Assembly (NCBI RefSeq): GCF_003432035.1
Contig: NZ_QOHO01000072.1
Coordinates: forward strand, 1 to 64,000
Reading direction: 5' to 3'
Length of the DNA stretch: 64,000 nucleotides
From: Lacrimispora amygdalina
Lineage (GTDB): Bacteria > Bacillota > Clostridia > Lachnospirales > Lachnospiraceae
The notes beneath the pieces are model-generated. The model made no database searches and was not told where the DNA came from. It worked only from the letters and a program-made list of their open reading frames with translations. The translations under genes were made by a program, and so were the position numbers. This document shows, piece by piece, positions 1 to 9,545 of the stretch; the first letter of the stretch is position 1; each line of letters opens with the position of its first letter.

Positions 1-184
1 AAACGTTATTCTTGCTTATTGTTTCTAAAAGAATTCCATTTTTCAAATCAGTCATTTTCGAATTAAGGTTAGAAATTAAAGAGTTGTATTTACTTTCCAT
101 ATAGCCATTATCTTTAAATGCTCTATATGATTCAGATTTTTTTAAGGGTATTTTTTTTCCATTGCTCCAATAATTTAATTCCAT
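1..184 (-). CDS. Hypothetical protein, C-terminal part outside the window
   Basis: An open frame of 61 codons begins at ATG 184-182 and runs to the window edge without a stop. The start MELNYWSNGKKIPLKKSES is preceded by an AAGGAG site seven to eight bases upstream, which makes translation plausible. The sequence is lysine- and asparagine-rich and clearly more AT-rich than the housekeeping genes to the right, as expected for accessory DNA. No family was recognised. The stretch is too short to say whether it is a phage, toxin or surface gene. Confidence 0.55.
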   Translation of the reverse strand, partial: MELNYWSNGKKIPLKKSESYRAFKDNGYMESKYNSLISNLNSKMTDLKNGILLETISKNNV

Positions 185-207
185 AATAATTCTCCTTCTA
201 TTATTTT

Positions 208-225
208 TTGAATTTGCAAATTCAA
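208..225. promoter_or_regulatory. 18-bp perfect palindrome upstream of the left-edge gene
   Basis: TTGAATTTGCAAATTCAA is its own reverse complement. It lies about 24 bases upstream of the ATG at 184, just before its ribosome site, so it could be an operator for that gene. No regulator can be assigned. The rest of 226-344 is AT-rich and shows nothing else I can name. Confidence 0.35.
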
Positions 226-344
226 TAGTAAGAAAGAAAAATTAATCATATTTGTAAACCTGAAACGTTTCTTTTAGGTCTATGAAGCAGCGGTTGGTTG
301 CCCGAAAATTGCCTGCACATCGGTAGAATTCAGATTTATATTCA

Positions 345-373
345 TTGTAATCCTGTTCATATACGTTTATAAT
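345..373 (+). promoter_or_regulatory. Sigma-A-type promoter of the AraC/GyrI-like regulator
   Basis: TTGTAA (345-350), a 17-base spacer and a perfect TATAAT (368-373). The minus-10 box overlaps the longest possible ATG start at 372, which argues that translation begins further down at 453. Confidence 0.7.
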
Positions 374-452
374 GATATACAAAATCTGTACACACATTGC
401 ACAGCAAACTACGCTTCAATCCCTTATGATAGGAATTACGGAGGAACAACAC

Positions 453-1367
453 ATGAACAGCAGTAAAACTTTTGATGATGTAATACAATACCTTGAAAAA
501 AGCATAATTGACGGTTCTGAAATCGATTATAACGAGATATCCAAAATAGCCCTGAGTCCGGCAGCTTTGTTCCAGCGCATATTTATATTCGTATCAGGTA
601 TCAGTATTGCCGATTATGTAAGAAAGCGAAGATTAACATTAGCTGGATATGATTTGAAAAACAGCGATATTACTGTTTTGGATGCAGCTATAAAGTACGG
701 ATTTCACTCCCATTCTGCCTTTTCACGGGCATTTAAAGAGCACCATGGAATTACGCCATCCGAAGCGAAGTCTGAAACTGCGAAGCTCAATAATTATTTT
801 CCGATTAATTACCTGGAAATGAGATTTATAGGAGGAAAACGAATCATGGCAGATATGAAAAAGATTATTTACAAAGAAACAAAAGAGCGTCTGATGGTAG
901 GTTTGGGCCGTGAAACATCATTTTTTGAGGCGGGAAATGTGTGGAGAGAATTTTTTGAAGGGGATACCATTGGTAAACTGGGTTTTCTCTCTGATTCAAC
1001 ATGTTGTGAAGATATCGACCCTAATGCTGGTATAGGAATGATGTATGATTTTAAAGATATGAATAATTTTGAATTCATTATTGGAGATTTTCTAAAAACA
1101 GATACTGAGATACCGGAAGGTCTGACTGCGAAACATGTTCCAGCAGGATTAACTGCCCATATTCAGATTGAAGGAAGTAATGTTGCAGAAATACTTGATT
1201 CCGCATATTTATTAATCACGGAAGCAATTGAGAAAACTGGTAAACAAATTGATCACGATCATTTTTACTGGTGTGAAGTATACACTAATGAACGTTATTG
1301 TGAGCCTTTAAGCCGGGGCGAAAAGGTTATTATTGATTATATACTGCCAGTCATGGATAACAATTAA
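453..1367 (+). CDS. AraC-family regulator with GyrI-like effector-binding domain
   Basis: A 304-residue transcription regulator. Residues about 10-105 hold an AraC-type double helix-turn-helix (AAIKYGFHSHSAFSRAFKEH is the second recognition motif, followed by the usual GITPSEAK). Residues about 130-304 match the AraC effector-binding/GyrI-like fold, which in relatives such as Rob and BmrR-type proteins binds hydrophobic drugs or other small molecules. The start at 453 is preferred because GGAGG lies eight bases upstream, while the in-frame ATG at 372 lies inside the promoter. The gene is monocistronic and convergent with the his operon. Its target is unknown; no exporter or enzyme lies next to it on this side. 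Confidence 0.85.
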   Translation: MNSSKTFDDVIQYLEKSIIDGSEIDYNEISKIALSPAALFQRIFIFVSGISIADYVRKRRLTLAGYDLKNSDITVLDAAIKYGFHSHSAFSRAFKEHHGITPSEAKSETAKLNNYFPINYLEMRFIGGKRIMADMKKIIYKETKERLMVGLGRETSFFEAGNVWREFFEGDTIGKLGFLSDSTCCEDIDPNAGIGMMYDFKDMNNFEFIIGDFLKTDTEIPEGLTAKHVPAGLTAHIQIEGSNVAEILDSAYLLITEAIEKTGKQIDHDHFYWCEVYTNERYCEPLSRGEKVIIDYILPVMDNN

Positions 1368-1377
1368 ATATGGTGAA

Positions 1378-1432
1378 ATAAAAACAGGTAAACGGTACCT
1401 TAACAGGTTAACCTATCAAGGTACCGTTTACC
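1378..1432 (-). terminator. Rho-independent terminator of the his operon
   Basis: A perfect 15-bp stem (GGTAAACGGTACCTT at 1387-1401 with its complement at 1418-1432). Read on the minus strand it is followed by TGTTTTTATTT, so it ends the histidine operon 10 bases after the hisIE stop. The plus-strand side lacks a T run, so it is a weaker stop for the AraC gene. Confidence 0.85.
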
Positions 1433-1442
1433 CTAGCGACAT

Positions 1443-2732
1443 CTAACGATTTGCCAGTTCCCTGGTAATATCCTCCCAGGTAACACCTTTCTGCGCCATA
1501 AGAACCATCATATGGTAAAGAAAATCAGATATCTCATATTTCACTTCTTCGGAATCAGGGTTTTTCGCAGCAATAATAATCTCTGTCGCCTCTTCCCCCA
1601 GTTTCTTAAGAATCTTATCAATTCCCTTATCAAAAAGATAATTGGTATAGGATCCTTCCTTTGGATTTTCCCTTCGATCAAGAATTACTTCAAATACTTC
1701 CTCAAACACTTTAAGGGGATTGGAATCCTGATACTCCTTCTTTACCAGTTCCTGATAAAAACAGCTTCTGGCACCTGTGTGACAGGCAGCACCAATCTGA
1801 TTTACCTTGGCAAGAAGGGTATCATTGTCGCAATCCAGAGACAGTGATTTTACATACTGATAATGACCGGAAGTTTCACCTTTTAACCAAAGGCTCTGAC
1901 GACTTCTGCTGTAATAGGTCATCAGTCCGGTTTTTAATGTTTTATTAAATGATTCCTCATTCATATATGCAAGCATGAGAACTTCCCCAGTGCGGTAATC
2001 CTGGGTAATAACAGGTATCAGGCCATCTCCGTTTAATTTAAACTCAGAGAATTGTATTGCACTTTCAAAAGTCTCCACTGCAATTCCCTGCATTTTCAGT
2101 TCCTGCTTCAGCTCCATACAGCCGGTTTTTCCATCTGAAATGTCAATAATTCCCACAATGTTTTCTCTTTTTAAAGCATTTGACAGGAAAAACGGATCAT
2201 CTCTAAGTCCTGTAACCAAAAATACTTCTTCCCGTTCAGTAACTGCATCCAGTCCTTCTTCTGTGAGCGAGGTATCTCCTAAGACCATAACAGAGGCTCC
2301 CAGCTGTGCATATTCTTCCGTATGAGACAGATAGGAAATATCCGGTAAATATGCATAAATTTTATCATCTCCAAACCGGTCGGAGGCTTCCTTCATCATA
2401 TCCACATTTTCTTCTATACTCACATCGAGAAAGGCTGCTTTGGCACCGGCATACAGATATTTTTTTACATCTTCCAGACGTTTTACCCTTCCGCCTGCAA
2501 GAACAGGAATATCCGAAACTCTTCCAATCTCTTTCATCAGACCGATGGTGCGCTCATGATCTGCTTCCGTTTCTGAATTGTCATAGAGAAACAGCTCATC
2601 TGCGCCATTATCTCCGAAAAAACAGGCCAGAGAAAGAGGGCGCTCCCCGTAACAGTCTGATAAATCATCAAGTCTCCATGCTTTTCCTTCACGTATTCCG
2701 AAACCTGCAATTAATTTTTTACACTCCATCAT
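1443..2732 (-). CDS. hisIE: HisF-like domain fused to HisIE (phosphoribosyl-AMP cyclohydrolase / phosphoribosyl-ATP pyrophosphatase)
   Basis: Catalyses steps 2 and 3 of histidine synthesis in the cytosol. Residues about 230-330 are HisI, with the zinc-site residues in LDCDND and [10 protein letters not shown]. Residues about 335-429 are HisE, with [13 protein letters not shown]. The first roughly 225 residues resemble the HisF (beta/alpha)8 barrel ([32 protein letters not shown] near its end). The HisF catalytic aspartate expected near the start is replaced ([10 protein letters not shown]), and the second aspartate position is disturbed (YAYLPDISY), so this domain looks inactive. The length of 429 is about twice that of usual HisIE. 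ATG 2732 is chosen because GGGAGG lies just upstream; it overlaps the hisA end by 14 bases. Last gene of the operon. Confidence 0.88.
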   Translation of the reverse strand: MMECKKLIAGFGIREGKAWRLDDLSDCYGERPLSLACFFGDNGADELFLYDNSETEADHERTIGLMKEIGRVSDIPVLAGGRVKRLEDVKKYLYAGAKAAFLDVSIEENVDMMKEASDRFGDDKIYAYLPDISYLSHTEEYAQLGASVMVLGDTSLTEEGLDAVTEREEVFLVTGLRDDPFFLSNALKRENIVGIIDISDGKTGCMELKQELKMQGIAVETFESAIQFSEFKLNGDGLIPVITQDYRTGEVLMLAYMNEESFNKTLKTGLMTYYSRSRQSLWLKGETSGHYQYVKSLSLDCDNDTLLAKVNQIGAACHTGARSCFYQELVKKEYQDSNPLKVFEEVFEVILDRRENPKEGSYTNYLFDKGIDKILKKLGEEATEIIIAAKNPDSEEVKYEISDFLYHMMVLMAQKGVTWEDITRELANR

Positions 2733-3471
2733 ACTTTCCTCCCTTGATGTCCTGCAGTTCAAAGGTCTTTACCGCTTCCGAAAGATCAATCCGCTTCTCA
2801 TATAAGGCTTTTCCGATAATTGCACCCTGCACGCCTGCCTCATATAATTGTCTTAAATCTTCCATGGAAGACATACCGCCGGATGCAATCACATCAAGAC
2901 CAGTTTCATCCGTCAGCTTCTTTGTATATGCCACGTTGGGGCCGGAAAGCATTCCATCCCTGGAGATATCCGTATACACAATATGGCGGATTCCGTATTC
3001 CTTCATTTGGGAGCAAAGTCCGGAGGCGGTAATTTCGCTTACTGTTTCCCAGCCTTCTACCGCTACCATTCCGTCTTTTGCATCCACGCCCAACACGATC
3101 CGGTGTGCTCCAAACTTATGAATCATATCCCTGATAAACTCCGGCTGCTTCACCGCTTTGGTCCCGATAATTACCCGGGCAACTCCCAAAGAAAGCATGG
3201 AGGCAATGCCCTCTTCACTGCGGATCCCACCGCCGATCTCAACAGGGATTGAAACCGTATCGACAATCCTTCGTATTACTTCCTCATTAACCGAATGACC
3301 GGCCAGTGCACCGTCCAAATCAACCAGATGAAGATAAGTTGCTCCCTGCGCCTGCCAGAGCGCCGCTATCTCTTCCGGTTTATCTGAATATACGGTAATC
3401 TCTTTAAATTCCCCTTGCTTTAAACGGACACATTGTCCGTTCTTTAAATCGATTGCTGGATAAAGCTGCAT
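2719..3471 (-). CDS. hisA: Phosphoribosylformimino-5-aminoimidazole carboxamide ribotide isomerase
   Basis: HisA isomerises ProFAR to PRFAR, the fourth step of histidine synthesis. The 250-residue length is normal. The barrel carries the first catalytic aspartate in [15 protein letters not shown], the phosphate-binding GGGIRSEEG and the second aspartate region in LGVDAKDG. A second phosphate site is seen in [13 protein letters not shown]. It follows hisB by 11 bases and overlaps hisIE, so it is part of the his transcript. In most operons hisH sits between hisB and hisA; here there is no room for it. Confidence 0.95.
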   Translation of the reverse strand: MQLYPAIDLKNGQCVRLKQGEFKEITVYSDKPEEIAALWQAQGATYLHLVDLDGALAGHSVNEEVIRRIVDTVSIPVEIGGGIRSEEGIASMLSLGVARVIIGTKAVKQPEFIRDMIHKFGAHRIVLGVDAKDGMVAVEGWETVSEITASGLCSQMKEYGIRHIVYTDISRDGMLSGPNVAYTKKLTDETGLDVIASGGMSSMEDLRQLYEAGVQGAIIGKALYEKRIDLSEAVKTFELQDIKGGKYDGV

Positions 3472-3482
3472 ATGGATTCTCC

Positions 3483-4070
3483 TTATAATGTACCTTTTGT
3501 AGACAAAACTCCGGTAATCCGGGGATCCGGCAAAGTAGCATAGTCAAGTGCCTTGGCAAATGATTTAAATACCCCTTCAATTATATGATGATTGTTATCC
3601 CCTGAAAGCTTTCTGATGTGAAGATTCATTTCTGCAGAATAAGATACGGCGTAGAAAAATTCCTTCACCATCTCTGTTTCAAAATCGCCTACCCGCTCCG
3701 CTGTTAAGGGAACATCAAACCCGAGATAAGGCCGGCCGGATAAATCCACAGCACACAATATTAAAGTCTCATCCATGGGCAGTATCATATTTCCGTAACG
3801 CTTTATGGATTTTTTATCACCAAGTGCTTCCTTAATGGCAGTTCCCAGTACAATTCCCGTATCTTCAATGGTATGGTGGGTATCTACTTCCAAATCTCCT
3901 TTAACCGTCAGTTCCAGATCAAAAAATCCATGACGGGCAAAGCTGTTTAGCATGTGGTCAAAAAAACCGATGTTTGTATGAATGTTGGCAGTTCCGTTTC
4001 CATCAATATTGAACTTCATCTGAATATCGGTTTCCCTGGTTATTCGAGATATCACTGCACTTCGTCCCAT
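3483..4070 (-). CDS. hisB: Imidazoleglycerol-phosphate dehydratase
   Basis: HisB removes water from imidazole glycerol phosphate to give imidazole acetol phosphate. The 195 residues are the usual length of the monofunctional enzyme, with no fused phosphatase domain. The two manganese-binding motifs HHTIED and HHIIEG are both intact, as is the FFDHMLNSFARHG segment. A GGGG ribosome site precedes ATG 4070. The gene is 11 bases after hisD and 11 before hisA. Its substrate is made by HisH and HisF, neither of which is encoded nearby. Confidence 0.96.
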   Translation of the reverse strand: MGRSAVISRITRETDIQMKFNIDGNGTANIHTNIGFFDHMLNSFARHGFFDLELTVKGDLEVDTHHTIEDTGIVLGTAIKEALGDKKSIKRYGNMILPMDETLILCAVDLSGRPYLGFDVPLTAERVGDFETEMVKEFFYAVSYSAEMNLHIRKLSGDNNHHIIEGVFKSFAKALDYATLPDPRITGVLSTKGTL

Positions 4071-4081
4071 AATTTTCCCCT

Positions 4082-5389
4082 TTATTCCTGGATTTGATCC
4101 TCTTCAAACCGTATTTTTACTGAATTGGCATGGGCTGTCAGCTGCTCTGCCTGAGCAAAGAAGTCAATCTCTTTGTAAACATCTGCCAGCGCCTCTTTGG
4201 AATAGTAAATAATACTTGATTTTTTGATAAAGTCATCTACGCTGAGGGCGGAAAAGAATCTCGCCGTGCCATTGGTAGGAAGAACATGATTGGGTCCTGC
4301 GAAATAATCTCCCAAAGGCTCAGAACTGTATTCACCGATGAAAATGGCACCTGCATTATGAATCCTTGTCATATCTTCAAATGGATTCTTCGTTACAATT
4401 TCAAGGTGCTCCGGAGCAATCTCATTGACGGCAGAAACAGCATCCTTCATATTATCCGCCACAAGAATGCAGCCGTAATTGTCCAGTGATTTATTTATGA
4501 TCTCAGATCTGGAAAGTCTGGAAGCCTGCAGTCTCGCTTCTTTCGATACCTTTTCTGCCAGCTCCATACTGGTTGTTACAAGAATTGCAGAAGCCAGTTC
4601 ATCATGCTCTGCCTGAGACAACAGATCCGCAGCCACGAATCTTGGATTTGCGCTTTCATCTGCAAGCACTAAAATCTCGCTGGGACCTGCAATACTGTCA
4701 ATGCTTGCATGACCGTAGACTGCTTTTTTCGCCAGTGCGACAAATATATTGCCGGGACCCACGATTTTATTAACCCTTGGAATGGACTCAGTACCAAAAG
4801 CCAGAGCAGCAATCGCCTGTGCTCCCCCCACCTTATACACTTCTGTTGCCCCTGCAAGATGAGCAGCCGTCAGCGTAACCGGATTCACCTTTCCATCCTT
4901 TCCGGGAGGAGTTACCATAACGATCCGTCCCACTCCTGCCACCATGGCCGGTATAATGTTCATCAGAACAGAAGAAGGATAAGCTGCTTTTCCGCCGGGT
5001 ACATACACACCTGCACTCTCCAGTGCGGTTATCTTCTGGCCGAGAATCGTTCCGTCCGGCTTGCTGTCAAACCAGCTGTACTGCCTCTGTTTTTCATGAA
5101 ACTGACGGATATTATTCATGGATTTTTCCATGACTTCCAAAAGCTTAGGATCAACTGACTTTACAGCTTCTTCGATTTCCTCTTTCGTTACGCGGATATT
5201 GGTCTCGTTCACTTCTGCTTTGTCAAATTCTCTGGTATAGGCAAAAACTGCCTTGTCTCCCTCATCCTTTACCCGATCCACAATCTCCTGTACGGTTTTG
5301 GCATACGTATCGTATTGATTGGGATCTCTCTTTAACAGTCCGGAAAGAATATTCTGTTTGGATGTTTCATCTAATTTTACAATCTTCAT
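4082..5389 (-). CDS. hisD: Histidinol dehydrogenase
   Basis: HisD oxidises L-histidinol to histidine in two NAD-dependent steps, the last reactions of the pathway. The 435 residues match the family. Recognisable parts include [12 protein letters not shown], the [11 protein letters not shown] motif, [15 protein letters not shown] and the catalytic Glu-His pair in [11 protein letters not shown]. Its ATG overlaps the hisG stop as ATGA, which implies coupled translation, and AGGAGG within the hisG end serves as ribosome site. Confidence 0.96.
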   Translation of the reverse strand: MKIVKLDETSKQNILSGLLKRDPNQYDTYAKTVQEIVDRVKDEGDKAVFAYTREFDKAEVNETNIRVTKEEIEEAVKSVDPKLLEVMEKSMNNIRQFHEKQRQYSWFDSKPDGTILGQKITALESAGVYVPGGKAAYPSSVLMNIIPAMVAGVGRIVMVTPPGKDGKVNPVTLTAAHLAGATEVYKVGGAQAIAALAFGTESIPRVNKIVGPGNIFVALAKKAVYGHASIDSIAGPSEILVLADESANPRFVAADLLSQAEHDELASAILVTTSMELAEKVSKEARLQASRLSRSEIINKSLDNYGCILVADNMKDAVSAVNEIAPEHLEIVTKNPFEDMTRIHNAGAIFIGEYSSEPLGDYFAGPNHVLPTNGTARFFSALSVDDFIKKSSIIYYSKEALADVYKEIDFFAQAEQLTAHANSVKIRFEEDQIQE

Positions 5390-6036
5390 TGGTTTTCCTC
5401 CTGCAGCAATAGTCTCAAATCCCGAATCAGCTTTGTGATCCTGTCATTTTCCCGCTTCATGCTCACCTGATTGACCACCATGCGGGCAGAAAGAGGGCAA
5501 ATCTCTTCCAGTACCGTAAGCCCGTTCTCCTTTAAGGTTGTTCCCGTCTCCACAATGTCAACGATGACCTCAGACAGACCAACGATGGGAGCCAGCTCAA
5601 TGGAACCGTTCAGCTTAATGATTTCCACAGTCTGATGTTTTTTATTGTAAAAATAATCCTTTGCAATGGCCGGATATTTCGTTGCTACACGGATCCGCTC
5701 ATGGTGCTTTAAAAGTTCACCGGCTGACTGGGGTCCGCAGACGCACATACGGCAGTTTCCGATTCCCAGATTCATGACCTCATAAAGCTTTCTTCCCTCT
5801 TCTAAAATCGTATCCTTCCCAACGATACCGATGTCTGCGGCACCGTATTCCACATAGGTGGGAACATCACTGGCCTTCGCCAGGAAAAACCGGATTTTAA
5901 GCTCTTCATTGGTAAAGATCAGCTTTCGGGAGTCCTTATCTTTCATCTCTTCGCAGGTGATTCCGATCCGCTCGAACATTTCTAGTGACTGCTTGGCCAG
6001 ACGCCCTTTTGCCAGGGCAAATGTCAGATATCTCAT
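5386..6036 (-). CDS. hisG: ATP phosphoribosyltransferase catalytic subunit, short form
   Basis: HisG joins ATP and PRPP, the first and committed step of histidine synthesis. It is the short form of 216 residues without the C-terminal histidine-sensing domain, and such enzymes need HisZ, encoded directly upstream. Family features include the start [13 protein letters not shown], the segment [12 protein letters not shown] and the PRPP loop region [15 protein letters not shown] 6036 is preferred because a G-rich site precedes it; an in-frame ATG at 6048 overlaps the hisZ stop and has no ribosome site. It overlaps hisD by four bases. Confidence 0.94.
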   Translation of the reverse strand: MRYLTFALAKGRLAKQSLEMFERIGITCEEMKDKDSRKLIFTNEELKIRFFLAKASDVPTYVEYGAADIGIVGKDTILEEGRKLYEVMNLGIGNCRMCVCGPQSAGELLKHHERIRVATKYPAIAKDYFYNKKHQTVEIIKLNGSIELAPIVGLSEVIVDIVETGTTLKENGLTVLEEICPLSARMVVNQVSMKRENDRITKLIRDLRLLLQEENQ

Positions 6037-6047
6037 ACGTACCCCCA

Positions 6048-7310
6048 TTATTTTAAGTATTCTGAAAGCGGAACCACATCCATACGCTTTAGGTCAAGGT
6101 TTATTACGGTTACCGATATTCCTTCCTGATCCAGATACAATACATTCTTTAAGTCGCGCCGCATGGCATATTCTTTATAAGCCTCCAGGGACCGTTCCGG
6201 TTTCTTGCACTGCAGCTGAACCGGTACCTTTAACTTACGAAAATGGCCGGCCAGAGAAATGGCATTCTCCCTTGACTCCTGCTCATAAAGAATCATGGTG
6301 TTGGTCATGGAAACCTCTGTCTCAATCTTTTGCCTGCTTAAAGCCAGCAAAAGCTCATCCACAGAAATTCCAAATCCCACCGCCGGAGAATCCTTGCCAA
6401 ACTGTTTTAAAAGGCTGTCATACCGGCCCCCGTTTACAATATAATCCCCTGTACCATAGGTATAGGCCTTAAAAATAATTCCGGTATAATACTGATACTG
6501 GCTCAGCATTCCAAGGTCATAAGATACATAATCGGATAGCCCGTAGTGTTCCAGAATCCGGTTCACCTCTTCCAGACGGCTGATGGCTCTTAACGCCCGC
6601 TTATTGGCAGTCAGTTCTCTGGCAGCCTGTATCTGTTCCAAAGACCCAAAAAGCTCGGGAAGCTTTAAAAATACCTGTTTTAGCTCCTGGGAAATGGGCT
6701 GGGCCATGACTAACTCTTCCACACCAAAGTAATTCTTGTTCTCAATCAGTTCCCGAAGAGTCTCTTCCATCTCCTCATCCATACCGGCCTCTTCCAAAAG
6801 CCCTTTAAAGAAATCCACCTCTCCCAGTTCCACCTGAAACTCGGTCAGCCCGGTGGATTTCAGCGCCCAAATCACCATGGCAAGGATTTCTCCGTCTGCA
6901 TCCGGTGAATCATCACCAATTAACTCAACGCCTGTCTGGCTGGCTTCTTTCAGCCTTCCCTGATAGCTGGAATTGTTGATAAAGGTACGTTCCACATAGC
7001 AAAGCCGGATGGGCATATCCTCATCCAGAAAATACTTGGCTGCACATCTGGCGATTGCCGGCGTCTCATCCGGCCGAAGCACCAGAGTGTGATTATCCCG
7101 GTCAAAAAACTTGAACATCTCCTTTGCTTTTACGCTTCCTCTGGACTCATTGAAGATATCAAAAAATTCAAAAGTAGGTGTTTCTATATCCTGATAACCG
7201 CATAAGTGGAATTCTTTCAGCATTTTTTCCTGAATGACTGCTTTTCTCGTACACTCTATTCCATAAATATCCCGGACACCATCCGGCGTATGTAACAGTT
7301 TATTAGCCAT
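6048..7310 (-). CDS. hisZ: ATP phosphoribosyltransferase regulatory subunit
   Basis: HisZ is a histidyl-tRNA-synthetase-like protein without tRNA charging activity. It binds the short HisG and makes the complex active and sensitive to histidine. The 420 residues show the class II core, including [10 protein letters not shown], a motif-2-like region in [17 protein letters not shown] and a histidine-pocket-like [16 protein letters not shown]. The choice of HisZ over HisS rests on its place at the head of the his operon with a short HisG. ATG 7310 is set by GGAGG six bases upstream. First gene of the operon, about 95 bases after the promoter. Confidence 0.9.
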   Translation of the reverse strand: MANKLLHTPDGVRDIYGIECTRKAVIQEKMLKEFHLCGYQDIETPTFEFFDIFNESRGSVKAKEMFKFFDRDNHTLVLRPDETPAIARCAAKYFLDEDMPIRLCYVERTFINNSSYQGRLKEASQTGVELIGDDSPDADGEILAMVIWALKSTGLTEFQVELGEVDFFKGLLEEAGMDEEMEETLRELIENKNYFGVEELVMAQPISQELKQVFLKLPELFGSLEQIQAARELTANKRALRAISRLEEVNRILEHYGLSDYVSYDLGMLSQYQYYTGIIFKAYTYGTGDYIVNGGRYDSLLKQFGKDSPAVGFGISVDELLLALSRQKIETEVSMTNTMILYEQESRENAISLAGHFRKLKVPVQLQCKKPERSLEAYKEYAMRRDLKNVLYLDQEGISVTVINLDLKRMDVVPLSEYLK

Positions 7311-7404
7311 AACAACCTCCAACCGTTCAAGAAAATATTTTTCATAGAAAACTATTTTTATTCACTTTCATGTAGTAAAGTGATAATTTAATAACGTGTA
7401 GTTT

Positions 7405-7433
7405 ATTATAGGCGAGAAATATATTCTTGTCAA
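7405..7433 (-). promoter_or_regulatory. Consensus promoter of the his operon
   Basis: On the minus strand TTGACA (7433-7428), a 17-base spacer and TATAAT (7410-7405), a perfect sigma-A match. The minus-35 box overlaps the TGA stop of recU. The leader to hisZ is about 90 bases, too short for a T-box; a small stem of CACTTT and AAAGTG is present in it, but no attenuator is evident. Confidence 0.9.
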
Positions 7434-7963
7434 TCTCTTCTGTCCAAATCTTTTTGAATCAATTCCAGATAGTGAATCAGGATATCTCTGCAGCTTGATA
7501 TTTTCCAGGTTTTATCCAGCTCCTCATAGGTAAAACTTTTTCTTCCCCCTGCCTCCATTCTTTGAAAATAACGTTTAATCTGATCAAAGGGCAGATAATA
7601 AACTTCATTTTTCAAAGTATAGGAAACGATGATAAAAGCAATACCTCCCTGCCTTTCAAATTCTTCCATAAATGCAACCTGATGACTATGAATGTTCTGC
7701 AGCGGAAACGTATCAGACGCACATTCTTTTGCATCAAAACAAACAGGGATTCCCTGAACCGCGCCGATATAATCCACCGTACTTTTCTGATCAAAATAGG
7801 CCAGGGTAATATGCCTGCTATCCTTATCAATGGAGATAGGCGTAATGGGTGTGGGAATTTTCTGAATCAGGGCCAGTCCCTTTTCCCGATAACTGTCATT
7901 GCTCCGGTTAATCAGCTCTTCTAATGTCGAACCTCTTAATCCTCTTGTCTTCCAGGTACCCAT
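7430..7963 (-). CDS. recU: Holliday junction resolvase RecU
   Basis: RecU cuts four-way DNA junctions during recombination and repair in Firmicutes. The 177-residue frame begins MGTWKTRGLRGSTLEELI and carries the nuclease residues in STVDYIGAVQG and FDAKECAS, followed by IHSHQVAFMEEFERQGG. The much longer open frame to 8131 overlaps rluA. ATG 7963, one base after the rluA stop, is the natural start, with AGGAAT inside the rluA end as ribosome site. The pair rluA-recU is therefore probably translated in a coupled way. In Bacillus recU is often next to ponA; that partner is not here. Confidence 0.92.
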   Translation of the reverse strand: MGTWKTRGLRGSTLEELINRSNDSYREKGLALIQKIPTPITPISIDKDSRHITLAYFDQKSTVDYIGAVQGIPVCFDAKECASDTFPLQNIHSHQVAFMEEFERQGGIAFIIVSYTLKNEVYYLPFDQIKRYFQRMEAGGRKSFTYEELDKTWKISSCRDILIHYLELIQKDLDRRD

Positions 7964-7964
7964 C

Positions 7965-8933
7965 TTATTCCTGCCTCCAATCCTTACATATCCCAGCGTA
8001 AATCGGGGGAAGGGGTGCAGTAAACATCTTACCCGAGAGATAAGAAAGGGGTTCCGGCAACTGAGGCAATACCAGCTGATAGGAATGAAGCAGCTGTGAC
8101 TGGACTTTGTAAAGCCTCTTCGCCTCTTCATTTACCTTTTTATCTCCATATTTGTAATCCCCTACGATTGGATGCCCTATGGAAGACAGATGTGCCCTGA
8201 TCTGATGCGTGCGCCCTGTAATCAGTGTTATCCTTAACAGCGTATAATCACCGTAATAATCTAACGGCATATATTCCGTGGAGATTGGCACACTGTCTTT
8301 AAATTCACTGGTACGGACAGTGACCTGATTGTTCTTCTCGTCCTTTGCCAGAAACCCGGTAATCATCTGCATTTCAGCCACATGACCTTTCACCACACAC
8401 TGGTAATACTTGTGAATGGACCTGTCCTTAAATACCTCCGACATTACCTGAAGACCGGCCAGGGATTTTCCCCCGACGACAAGACCGCTGGTATTACGGT
8501 CCAAACGGTTGCAGACAGAAGGGCGGAAACTTTTTAACTGCTCCGTGGACAACTCACCTTTTGAAAGCAGATAATCAATTAAATATTCCACAAGAGATTC
8601 GTCGGAATCCTTTGCTTTTTGAGACAGCATTCCTGCAGGCTTATTAATGAGAATGATGTTTTGATCTTCATATATGATATTTAAATGAACCTTACTTACC
8701 CTGGGAACCTTAACCTGGGAAAATTTTTCAATGGTCTCATCGGAAAGAAATAGTTTGATTTCATCTCCCTGGGAGAGCTTTTCAGAACCGTCGCATTTTT
8801 TCCCATTTAAAGTGATGTTCTTTTTCCGCATCATTTTATAAAGAAAGCTTTTCCCTGCAAGATTTAGATATTTGGACAGCAGCTTGTCAAGCCGCTGCCC
8901 TGCTTCGTTCGTCGATACAATCACAGACTGCAT
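7965..8933 (-). CDS. RluA-family pseudouridine synthase
   Basis: Converts uridine to pseudouridine in rRNA, most likely 23S rRNA as for RluC and RluD; the exact target cannot be told from sequence. The 322 residues have an N-terminal S4 RNA-binding domain (about 10-75) and the RluA catalytic domain. The catalytic aspartate lies in VCNRLDRNTSGLVV, and GRTHQIRAHLSSIGHPIVG is the typical second motif. GAGGG precedes ATG 8933. It is followed at once by recU. Confidence 0.92.
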   Translation of the reverse strand: MQSVIVSTNEAGQRLDKLLSKYLNLAGKSFLYKMMRKKNITLNGKKCDGSEKLSQGDEIKLFLSDETIEKFSQVKVPRVSKVHLNIIYEDQNIILINKPAGMLSQKAKDSDESLVEYLIDYLLSKGELSTEQLKSFRPSVCNRLDRNTSGLVVGGKSLAGLQVMSEVFKDRSIHKYYQCVVKGHVAEMQMITGFLAKDEKNNQVTVRTSEFKDSVPISTEYMPLDYYGDYTLLRITLITGRTHQIRAHLSSIGHPIVGDYKYGDKKVNEEAKRLYKVQSQLLHSYQLVLPQLPEPLSYLSGKMFTAPLPPIYAGICKDWRQE

Positions 8934-8957
8934 AATGGTTCCCTCTTATACTGAATT

Positions 8958-9527
8958 TTACATGGACAGACTCTTTAACAGGGTTACTGCCTGGTCAGAT
9001 CTTCCGTTAGCTTCATTTTTTTCTTTTGGCTTCAGACTGCTTAAACGCTTAAAAAAGGAATTTTCGTCAAAAATTACCTTTACGTTATAATCCAGCTTAT
9101 GCTGGCTCAGCATCTGTTTTATATATCGTTCTGCTTTGTCAGAATCCGCTTTGCCGGCTGTGCAGTAGGCATAGATTTCATCCGGCATAACCAGAATCAC
9201 ATCCATTGGCAGGAGCTGTTCCTTAGACGAAATGATAAGATCATACAAAAGGACTCCTTTTTCTTCATAAGCGGAGGCCTTTTTCTCAAGCATCGGAGAT
9301 AAAGACCGGAACTTGAAGGAGGCAAGCAGAGGGGCGGCAATATTTGCTGCCGGAAGAACGGAAAGGATCGCCATTACAGTTAACGTGTTCTTTAAAGCAG
9401 CATTGCCGGCAAATTTCCTGAGTATCAACTGAATGATGATGAGAACTGCCCCGATCAATACCTTTAACAGTTCTTTCTTTTTATGGTAATCCCGGTAGCC
9501 TGACTGCCCTTTGCTGTATCGTTTCAC
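8958..9527 (-). CDS. Conserved-looking membrane protein of unknown function
   Basis: A 189-residue protein I do not recognise. After a basic start (KRYSKGQSGYRDYHKKKELL) there are two hydrophobic segments at about 21-40 and 47-70, then a soluble region of about 115 residues with a regular alpha/beta look (LLYDLIISSKEQLLPMDVIL; ERYIKQMLSQHKLDYNVKVI). The start is a GTG at 9527 with GAGGG eight bases upstream. It lies 24 bases before rluA on the same strand and 18 bases after the dehydrogenase gene, so it is likely cotranscribed. Its cytosolic domain may bind a ligand or protein, but this is a guess. Confidence 0.7.
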   Translation of the reverse strand: MKRYSKGQSGYRDYHKKKELLKVLIGAVLIIIQLILRKFAGNAALKNTLTVMAILSVLPAANIAAPLLASFKFRSLSPMLEKKASAYEEKGVLLYDLIISSKEQLLPMDVILVMPDEIYAYCTAGKADSDKAERYIKQMLSQHKLDYNVKVIFDENSFFKRLSSLKPKEKNEANGRSDQAVTLLKSLSM

Positions 9528-9545
9528 TTTTGTAACCCTCTTTCT

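Noticed and set aside
2306-3121. A 271-codon open frame on the plus strand
   Set aside because: It lies antisense to hisA and hisIE, which are conserved and complete; its product is rich in Pro, His, Ser and Arg as expected of a shadow frame.
6048-7310. Histidyl-tRNA synthetase (hisS)
   Set aside because: Place at the head of the his operon with a short HisG favours the regulatory subunit HisZ.
7311-7404. T-box or attenuator for histidine control in the his leader
   Set aside because: The leader is only about 90 bases, with one small stem and no specifier or T-box sequence.
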